NCBI GenBank assembly: GCA_947624335.1
Contig: CANQJX010000039.1
Location: 1 to 11,104, forward strand
Reading direction: 5' to 3'
Length of the DNA: 11,104 nt
From: an uncultured Marvinbryantia sp.
GTDB lineage: Bacteria; Bacillota; Clostridia; Lachnospirales; Lachnospiraceae
Shown: piece after piece, positions 6,391 through 11,104 of the stretch
Layout: each line of letters starts with the position of its first letter
Numbering within the stretch: the stretch's first letter is position 1
Program-made: the position numbers and the translations under genes
The notes under the pieces: generated by a model
Seen by the model: the letters and a program-made list of their open reading frames with translations, nothing else
Database searches by the model: none
Told to the model about the DNA's origin: nothing

Positions 6391-7731
6391 TTACTCGGCT
6401 GCAGGAACGTCTGCAGGAGTCAGTTCCGGATACTTCTCAAGTACAGAGGTATTGAACAGTTCAATTGCCTCTTCCAGAGTAGCATTGCCGTCAAAGTAGT
6501 TGTTCATAGCGGTCTGGAAGCTCTCTGTGCAACCCTGATCGTAGTTGCAGATGTTGCTTCTGTCGATCGTGGTAACGCCCTCAAGGAACATCGGGATCGG
6601 GTTCTGTCCGCCAAGGATTGCATCGCCGAAGCTTTCGTCAGCAGCAAGTGCTTCCATAGCGCCCTGATTGTTAACGAAGTCGCCCTTCAGAGTAGCGATC
6701 TCGGTCATAATGTCCGCATTGCAGGTAAGCTGTCTCATAATGTCAGCAACGAGCGTAGCATTGTCCGTGCCGGTAGCTGCGCACAGCCATGTGCCGCCCC
6801 AAGAGAACGCCTGCGGGCCTTTTGTAACTGCCCATCCGCCATTGATACCAACGCTGCCTTCTGCATCGCCAGCCATGGAGAAGTCAAAGAACCAAGCCGG
6901 TCCAAAGTAGCAGAATACATCGCCGTCTTCATAGAAGCCTTTGCTCCAGTCATCGCTCCACAGACCAGCCGTGGTGGTGTAACCGTTGTCTACCATCTCT
7001 TTGGACATCGAAACCCATTTCATAATGTTGTCGTCGATGTTGATCTTGCCGTCTTCTACCCATTTGCTTGTAACGTTATCGGAGAATACACGGAAGGAAT
7101 CAGCCGCGCCTGCGGTCATCTTGTATCCGGCTTCTTTCATCTTGCCAGCCGTCTCAAGGAATGTATCCCAATCCGCTACTGCAGCCTGAACCGTTTCCGG
7201 ATCGTCGGAACCAAGAACCTCGGTAGCCATATCTCTTCTGTAGATAAGAACAGCCGGAGCTGCCTGCCAGCTAAGGCCCTTCAGAACGCCGTTGGAATCG
7301 GTAGCCAGATCTTTTACATACTGGAACTGCTGAGCAGTCTCATCATCCGTAATACCAAGGTCTGCAACCGGCATCGCATATTCGGAATCCGTATACTTCA
7401 GAATGTAGTCAGCTTCAACTAAGAACATATCAACTTTGTCGTCTGCAGCTGCATCAGCCTGAGCGAGAAGAGCCTCGTCCAGAGCATTCTGATAAGCGTT
7501 GTCCGTGGTCGGCGTAACGTTCCATACAACATCTACATCACCGATCTTGCCGTGTGTGTCGTCAACTTTCTCATATCCCGGATAATGGTCTACCAGACGC
7601 TCCTGGAACTCGGTATTCCATACGCGGATGTTGAGAACTTTGCCTTCCTCTTCAGCATTTGCGGTCATTCCGGCAAATGTGCTGGCAACCATAGCGGTAG
7701 CCAGTACCAAAGATAAAACTTTTTTCTTCAT
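6391..7731 (-). CDS. Carbohydrate ABC transporter substrate-binding protein, non-lipoprotein signal
   Basis: The 446-residue extracellular sugar-binding protein of the importer belongs to the CUT1 solute-binding family (SBP_bac_1/8 type). A classical signal peptide covers residues 1-26: MKKK, a hydrophobic core, then TANA and EEE, suggesting cleavage after A26. There is no lipobox cysteine; where FAGC would be expected the sequence reads FAGM. The mature part starts with KVLNIRVWN, the usual first strand, and contains aromatic-rich segments typical of sugar-binding clefts, such as LWSDDWSKGFYEDGDVFCYF near 271-290. The frame is open 11 codons further upstream, but the start at 7731 is chosen because AGGAGG (7739-7744) lies seven bases before it and the signal peptide begins there. 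Codon use is more biased than in its neighbours, consistent with high expression. First gene of the operon, under the 7827-7855 promoter and probably the LacI-type regulator. The ligand is not evident. Confidence 0.93.
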   Translation of the reverse strand: MKKKVLSLVLATAMVASTFAGMTANAEEEGKVLNIRVWNTEFQERLVDHYPGYEKVDDTHGKIGDVDVVWNVTPTTDNAYQNALDEALLAQADAAADDKVDMFLVEADYILKYTDSEYAMPVADLGITDDETAQQFQYVKDLATDSNGVLKGLSWQAAPAVLIYRRDMATEVLGSDDPETVQAAVADWDTFLETAGKMKEAGYKMTAGAADSFRVFSDNVTSKWVEDGKINIDDNIMKWVSMSKEMVDNGYTTTAGLWSDDWSKGFYEDGDVFCYFGPAWFFDFSMAGDAEGSVGINGGWAVTKGPQAFSWGGTWLCAATGTDNATLVADIMRQLTCNADIMTEIATLKGDFVNNQGAMEALAADESFGDAILGGQNPIPMFLEGVTTIDRSNICNYDQGCTESFQTAMNNYFDGNATLEEAIELFNTSVLEKYPELTPADVPAAE

Positions 7732-7787
7732 TCTTTTTCCTCCTTGAATTTTGCCTGTCGGCATGAGTTGGTGCTTAAGTTTTACGA

Positions 7788-7855
7788 TTCTTCCGAATAC
7801 TCTTCCGAAATCGTTTAACTAAAGTTAATATACTTCATTTTATACAATATTTCAA
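7788..7855 (-). promoter_or_regulatory. Promoter and candidate operator of the sugar ABC operon
   Basis: On the minus strand TTGAAA (7850-7855) and TATATT (7827-7832) are exactly 17 bases apart, with an AT-rich tract upstream (about 7856-7915) that could act as an UP element. Just after the -10 box lies TTAACT-TT-AGTTAA (7815-7828), then AAACGATTT (7808-7816), whose central CG suits a LacI-family operator. Two copies of TTCGGAAGA follow with a 12-base period (7801-7809 and 7789-7797). The leader to the ATG is about 90 bases. The AAACGATTT element recurs at the regulator's promoter with the same spacing. Confidence 0.75.
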
Positions 7856-7981
7856 GTGGAAATTTTTATTTTTTATATATTTTGTTTACATTCAACAAAT
7901 TTTTTTCGGCAATATTGTGATTCTATTTTTCGGATAATCGCAGAGTCCTATATTTATGCCCTTTTCCTGTTTGTGCAATTC

Positions 7982-8905
7982 CTATAACCGTTTGACGGAA
8001 CTGCCCTCCAGCAATTCACCCGGCACGGTAATCGTCTTTGCCAGCGTCGTTTTCGGCTGCTCGATCATATGGATCAGTTCCTGCGCCGCGATTTGCCCGA
8101 TTTTTCCGGTATCCTGCCGGATCGTGGTAAGTTTGGGCTCCATAAGCTGCGAAATGGTGATCCCGTCATAACCGGCAACGGAAATATCCTCCGGTATGCG
8201 CAGCCCCCTCTCCCGGATCGCATTCATGCACCCGAGCGCCGAAAAATCATCTGGGCAGAGGATACAGGTGGGCGGATCCGAAAGATCCAGAAGCTGGCCG
8301 GTCAGCCGCTTTGTTTCTTCTGTGTCTCGGTACGCCGCTTTTTTTATGTATGCATCGGGAACCTTCACTCCATAATCGCTGAGCATCTTGTGATAACCGT
8401 TTAAGCGCCCTTTTGTAGTGGAGGAATCCAGGCCGTGTATATACGCGATTTTCCGATGTCCCCTGCCGTATATATACCGCACCAGTTCCCGCATTCCCTG
8501 CACATTATCCGATACAACGCAGGTATGCCCGTCAAAGACATGGTCGATTGTGACAACCGGCAGGCTGCCCTGCATCAGTTCCTGCACTTCCGGCGTGTAA
8601 AAATCGATGCAGGCAACCACAATTCCCTCCAGCCCGCGGTAGCGGCAATGTTCATAATAACTCTGGCGCGCCGGCATATTGCAGTTTACAAAAGTCAGGT
8701 CGTCCACAAATAAGATGCCCAGATTATATGTGCGCTTTGTTTTTAAAGCGCGCGCCGAAGAATTGGGCAGATATCCCAGTTCATCCGCCACTTTGCGGAT
8801 TTCCTCGCGTTTTCCTTTTCCGATATCGCTGTAGCCGTTCAGCGCCTTGCTGACCGTGGCGATGGAAACCCCGCACGCCTTTGCGACATCCTTCATAGAA
8901 GCCAT
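7982..8905 (-). CDS. LacI-family transcriptional regulator, internally shortened
   Basis: The 307-residue protein is a sugar-responsive DNA-binding repressor. The N-terminal helix-turn-helix reads MKDVAKACGVSIATVSKALN at residues 4-23, with the hinge NSSARALK at 48-55. The effector domain begins NLGILFVDD (61-69), but then passes straight to LTFVNCN. LacI relatives normally have roughly 23 more residues here, covering the first helix that lines the sugar site and contacts the hinge. The rest is intact: PVVTIDHVFD at 116-125, SDNVQGM at 132-138, GHRKIAYIHG at 149-158 and PEDISVAGYDG at 238-248. Full length would be about 330, so an in-frame loss fits. Two starts are possible, at 8905 (AAAGGA only three bases away) and at 8896 (about 12 bases away). 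It lies next to, and transcribes towards, the ABC operon it probably controls. No clear terminator follows it. Confidence 0.9.
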   Translation of the reverse strand: MASMKDVAKACGVSIATVSKALNGYSDIGKGKREEIRKVADELGYLPNSSARALKTKRTYNLGILFVDDLTFVNCNMPARQSYYEHCRYRGLEGIVVACIDFYTPEVQELMQGSLPVVTIDHVFDGHTCVVSDNVQGMRELVRYIYGRGHRKIAYIHGLDSSTTKGRLNGYHKMLSDYGVKVPDAYIKKAAYRDTEETKRLTGQLLDLSDPPTCILCPDDFSALGCMNAIRERGLRIPEDISVAGYDGITISQLMEPKLTTIRQDTGKIGQIAAQELIHMIEQPKTTLAKTITVPGELLEGSSVKRL

Positions 8906-8936
8906 ATATCCTTTACCCCGTTCACTCTTTCCACAC

Positions 8937-9031
8937 GCGGATCATCCGCTTCCGCCCGGATAATCCTAGCATTTTTACCATCTAAATCGTTTTCGGAAAA
9001 TAATTATAGTATATTTTGGACAAAAACTCAA
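8937..9031 (-). promoter_or_regulatory. Promoter, candidate operator and palindromic leader of the LacI-type regulator
   Basis: On the minus strand TTGAGT (9026-9031) and a perfect TATAAT (9003-9008) are 17 bases apart. AAACGATTT (8984-8992) follows ten bases after the -10 box, identical in sequence and spacing to the element in the ABC operon promoter, which suggests autoregulation. The roughly 90-base leader holds two perfect palindromes sharing the core GGATNATCC: 8958-8966, and the longer GCGGATNATCCGC at 8937-8949. Confidence 0.72.
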
Positions 9032-9116
9032 TCTCTTTTCATCGCCGTTGTCATTTTTGTCATTTCTTCCGAATATCGCGCCTTGTTTTTGTTTATTTTT
9101 TTATTTTCTTTGCGCT

Positions 9117-9473
9117 CTACTTTTTCATTTTGGGCTGGCAGATCAAACTCGCCAGATAGGAAAAAATCAACGCGGCGCTGATTCCCGCGGCGCTTGCGGT
9201 AAACCCTCCTTTAAACAGTCCGATCAGGCCTTCTTTGTCAATTGCCTCGCGCATGCCCTCCCACAGCACGTTTCCAAAGCCGAGCAGCGGAACGCTTGCG
9301 CCCGCTCCCGCATAGTCCTGAATCGGTCCGTAAATGCCGAGCGCTCCAAGCAGCGCGCCGGTTACCACCAGAATGACCATCACGCGGCCCGGCATCAGCT
9401 TTGTTTTCTCCAGCAGGATCTGCACCAGCGCGCAGATCAGCCCTCCTACCCAAAAAGCATTGATATAATCCAT
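9117..9473 (-). CDS. spoVAE: Stage V sporulation protein AE (SpoVAE/SpoVAEb)
   Basis: The 118-residue membrane protein belongs to the SpoVA set, which carries calcium-dipicolinate into the forespore and releases it at germination. It matches the SpoVAC/SpoVAE small membrane family. Visible parts are an N-terminal membrane helix (INAFWVGGLICALVQILL), the motif KTKLMPGRVMV that follows it, two or three more helices, and the glycine-rich stretch GAGASVPLLGFGNVL at about 60-74. The length is that of Bacillus SpoVAEb (about 116). An ATG nine codons upstream lies inside the end of spoVAD; the start at 9473 is preferred because AGGAGG at 9483-9488, overlapping the spoVAD stop codon, lies nine bases before it. 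It is therefore tightly linked to spoVAD. There is no recognisable terminator in the following 211 bases. Confidence 0.95.
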   Translation of the reverse strand: MDYINAFWVGGLICALVQILLEKTKLMPGRVMVILVVTGALLGALGIYGPIQDYAGAGASVPLLGFGNVLWEGMREAIDKEGLIGLFKGGFTASAAGISAALIFSYLASLICQPKMKK

Positions 9474-9486
9474 CCTTTTCTTCCTC

Positions 9487-10503
9487 CTAACAATGTTCAA
9501 TCATAACCGCATGCGCGATTCCCGGCACGCTCTGCCCCTCGTTAAAGCTGACTGTCGAAAGCAGCGCCCCAGTGGGGACAAACAGCACGCGTTTCCACAC
9601 GCCCTTTTGTATGTTCGGCAAAATTACCGCCGAGAGCATGACCGCCGAGCATCCGCACCCGCTTCCTCCCGAATGCGTATCCTGCGATTCGCGGTCGTAA
9701 ATTTCAATGCCGCAGTCCATATGGACTTCGGAAATGTCAAACCCTTTTTCTTTCAGCAGATCTGTCAGAATCGTCTGCCCCACATATCCCAGATCTCCGG
9801 TGATGATTTTGTCGTAATCCGAAGGCTGGCGCCCGAAATCCATCAGATTCTGATAAATGGTGTCGCATGCTGCCGGCGCCATGCACGCTCCCATATTCAG
9901 CGAGTCTTTTACCCCGAAATCCACCACTTTCCCCGTGGTAAAACCGCTGATGCGCGCGTTTGCTCCGTCCGGCGCCAGAATAAACGCGCCGCTTCCGGTT
10001 ACCGTCCAGGTTGCCGCCAGCGGACGCTGGTTCCCGTATCCGAGCGGAAAGCGGAACTGCTTTTCCGCGCTCGCAAAGTGGCTGGACGTAACCGCCGCCG
10101 CATAATCGGCGCATCCGCTCGCCACGGCAAGCGCCGCGAGCGAAAGCGATTCGCCGCAGGTGGAACACGCCCCGTAGAGTCCGAACAGCGGAATATTCAG
10201 ATCCTCTACGCTAAAAGAAGTGGCGATCAGTTGTCCCAGCAGATCGCCGCCAAAAAGGCAGCGGATCTGGGAAGGCAGCAAACCCGCCTTTTTTAAAGCG
10301 GTCCGGATCGCCTCGTTCTGCATGGCGCTTTCCGCCTGTTCCCAATTGTCCTCTCCAAATCGGTCGTCCTCGCAGATCCGGTCGAACGCGCGGCCGACCG
10401 GTCCTTCTCCCTCTTTTTTTCCAACTACCGACGCCGCGCTGATAATATGCGGCGCACATGCGAACCGCACGCTCTGTTTTCCTATCATTTGATCTGTACG
10501 CAT
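9487..10503 (-). CDS. spoVAD: Stage V sporulation protein AD (SpoVAD)
   Basis: The 338-residue protein has the thiolase-like fold of SpoVAD, the soluble subunit of the SpoVA channel that binds dipicolinic acid at the inner spore membrane. Recognisable segments are FACAPHIISAASVVG near the start, the glycine-rich GGDLLGQLIATSF at 85-97, the thiolase nucleophile region YGACSTCGESL at 110-120, SSHFASAEKQFRFPLGYGNQ, and the C-terminal HSGGSGCGCSAVML. The length fits the family. The ATG at 10503 has AGGAGG at 10509-10514 five bases upstream. It precedes spoVAE with a 13-base gap. The expected upstream partner spoVAC is absent; a terminator and an unrelated ABC permease stand there instead. A possible forespore promoter overlaps that terminator. 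Confidence 0.97.
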   Translation of the reverse strand: MRTDQMIGKQSVRFACAPHIISAASVVGKKEGEGPVGRAFDRICEDDRFGEDNWEQAESAMQNEAIRTALKKAGLLPSQIRCLFGGDLLGQLIATSFSVEDLNIPLFGLYGACSTCGESLSLAALAVASGCADYAAAVTSSHFASAEKQFRFPLGYGNQRPLAATWTVTGSGAFILAPDGANARISGFTTGKVVDFGVKDSLNMGACMAPAACDTIYQNLMDFGRQPSDYDKIITGDLGYVGQTILTDLLKEKGFDISEVHMDCGIEIYDRESQDTHSGGSGCGCSAVMLSAVILPNIQKGVWKRVLFVPTGALLSTVSFNEGQSVPGIAHAVMIEHC

Positions 10504-10531
10504 AAGTTCCTCCTGCGGAGTCTCCCCTTAC

Positions 10532-10548
10532 GCGGGCTATTTTCCCGC
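10532..10548. repeat. Small inverted repeat in the spoVAD leader
   Basis: GCGGG at 10532-10536 pairs with CCCGC at 10544-10548 around a seven-base loop. It lies between the upstream terminator and the spoVAD ribosome binding site. No T-run follows it on the minus strand, so it is not a terminator; it would be a leader hairpin if transcription starts upstream of it. Confidence 0.45.
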
Positions 10549-10550
10549 AC

Positions 10551-10588
10551 AAAAAAAGGAGACAGATTTTACTCTATTGTCTCCTTTT
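10551..10588 (-). terminator. Intrinsic terminator of the nucleoside-type ABC permease operon
   Basis: On the minus strand AAAAGGAGACA (10578-10588) pairs perfectly with TGTCTCCTTTT (10554-10564) around a 13-base loop, and the T-run continues to 10551, giving seven T in a row. It lies about 28 bases after the permease stop and cleanly separates that operon from spoVAD. Confidence 0.92.
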
Positions 10589-10603
10589 CCCATATTTTTA
10601 TAC
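10575..10603 (-). promoter_or_regulatory. Possible forespore (SigF/SigG-like) promoter for spoVAD
   Basis: GTATA (10599-10603) and GGAGACAATA (10575-10584) on the minus strand resemble the -35 and -10 boxes of SigF-type promoters (GYATA and GGNNANAHTR), with 14 bases between them, about one short of what I recall as usual. The -10 candidate overlaps the first arm of the terminator. spoVA genes are known to be forespore-expressed in Bacillus. This is a tentative reading. Confidence 0.3.
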
Positions 10604-10615
10604 CTGCGTTTCCCG

Positions 10616-11104
10616 CTACCGCTGGCCTTTATCGTACGGAACGCCCGAAGCGCGCGGCGCCTGAGAATTTTTCGAGGTAAAAATCAAAACGAGCAGCGTC
10701 GCAATATAAGGAATCATCTTATATACATAGCTTGGGATATTCAGCCGGATCAGGAACGGAATCCCCGAATACGCGGACGCAATCGCTTTCATCAGGCCGA
10801 AGAACAACGCCGCAAGAAGAATCCGCATCGGTTTCCACTGTCCGAAGATCAGCACCGCCAGCGCAAGGAATCCATAGCCGGATACCGTCGCGTTAAAGTT
10901 TGTGGAGGTCGGCACCACATACACCAGCCCGCCAAGTCCGCCCAGCGCGCCGGAAATCAGCACGCCCGCATACTGCATATGATAAACATTGATGCCGGCC
11001 GCATCCGCCGCCTGCGGATGTTCGCCGCACGCGCGCAGCCGCAGGCCGAAGCGCGTCCGGTAAAGCACTACCGCCGAGAGAATCAGAATCAAAATTCCAA
11101 GATA
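10616..11104 (-). CDS. ABC transporter permease, nucleoside/BmpA type (NupQ/YufQ-like), 5' end outside window
   Basis: The last 162 residues of a branched-chain/ribose-superfamily permease (BPD_transp_2). The frame is open to the right edge, so the start lies outside. The diagnostic segment RTRFGLRLRACGEHPQAADA followed by GINV near the beginning is typical of the second permease of BmpA-type systems such as NupNOPQ (YufNOPQ), which import nucleosides. It is followed by ISGALGGLGGLVY and several membrane helices, one of them ending in PYIATLLVLIF. The tail SQAPRASGVPYDKGQ is polar. In related operons this gene is last, after the lipoprotein, ATPase and first permease genes, and the strong terminator 28 bases downstream agrees with that. 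The nucleoside substrate is inferred from the family only. Confidence 0.9.
   Translation of the reverse strand, partial: YLGILILILSAVVLYRTRFGLRLRACGEHPQAADAAGINVYHMQYAGVLISGALGGLGGLVYVVPTSTNFNATVSGYGFLALAVLIFGQWKPMRILLAALFFGLMKAIASAYSGIPFLIRLNIPSYVYKMIPYIATLLVLIFTSKNSQAPRASGVPYDKGQR

Noticed and set aside
7732..7764. Longer start for the sugar-binding protein
   Set aside because: AGGAGG lies between this ATG and the one at 7731, and the longer form would disrupt the signal peptide.
7804..7817. CcpA cre site at the sugar promoter
   Set aside because: About 8 of 11 fixed positions match the usual cre consensus, with the outer T, G and A missing; the local LacI-type regulator explains the element better because the same core sits at its own promoter.
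7906..7981. Search for a terminator after the LacI-type gene
   Set aside because: Only short AT-rich repeats (CCGAAAAA twice) were found, with no stem strong enough to call.
9048..9065. Perfect tandem repeat of TTGTCATTT
   Set aside because: Only two 9-base units in AT-rich intergenic DNA; no link to a promoter or array was seen.
9493..10296. Plus-strand open frame of 267 codons over spoVAD
   Set aside because: spoVAD on the other strand is unmistakable and the antisense product has no family features.
1..11104. CRISPR array, phage or transposon features
   Set aside because: No spaced repeats, transposase, integrase or terminal inverted repeats were seen; all frames assign to ordinary chromosomal genes.

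Overview
The window reads as chromosomal DNA from an endospore-forming Firmicute, most likely a gut clostridium of the Lachnospiraceae type. That placement is an inference. It rests on spoVAD and spoVAE, AGGAGG ribosome binding sites, a pantothenate ECF-transporter/CoA gene set, a MalFG-type sugar transporter with no ATPase gene of its own, and moderate GC content. Every supported gene lies on the minus strand, so transcription runs from the right edge to the left edge. The large plus-strand open frames are antisense shadows.

In transcription order, the right edge holds the last part of a nucleoside-type (BmpA/NupQ family) ABC permease, cut by the window and closed by a strong intrinsic terminator at 10551-10588. 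Then come spoVAD and spoVAE, two proteins of the spore dipicolinate channel, without the usual spoVAC in front. A LacI-family regulator follows, with its own promoter. It appears to lack about 23 residues from the start of its effector-binding domain.

Next is a three-gene CUT1 sugar uptake operon: a secreted substrate-binding protein and two permeases. Its promoter (TTGAAA-17-TATATT) carries the same 9-bp sequence, at the same distance from the -10 box, as the regulator's own promoter. This makes an autoregulated regulator/transporter pair likely. A structured gap with a 13-bp-stem hairpin and a second terminator-like hairpin separates the binding-protein gene from the permeases, a common way to make more binding protein than permease.

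The left part is a second transcription unit with a near-consensus promoter (TTGCAA-17-TATAAT): coaBC, panT-like ECF S component, coaX, then a GH31 alpha-xylosidase (yicI type) that runs off the left edge. panT/coaX overlap by ATGA, and coaX/yicI are one base apart. This unit takes up pantothenate, phosphorylates it and converts it to 4'-phosphopantetheine, with a glycosidase attached at the end. The sugar transporter next door may feed the xylosidase, but that is inference.

I found no phage, IS, CRISPR, tRNA or rRNA sequence, and no gene-free stretch longer than about 250 bases. Most of the window is ordinary housekeeping and sugar-uptake sequence. The points most worth checking are the shortened regulator, the matched operators, the binding protein without a lipobox, and the two structured intergenic regions.
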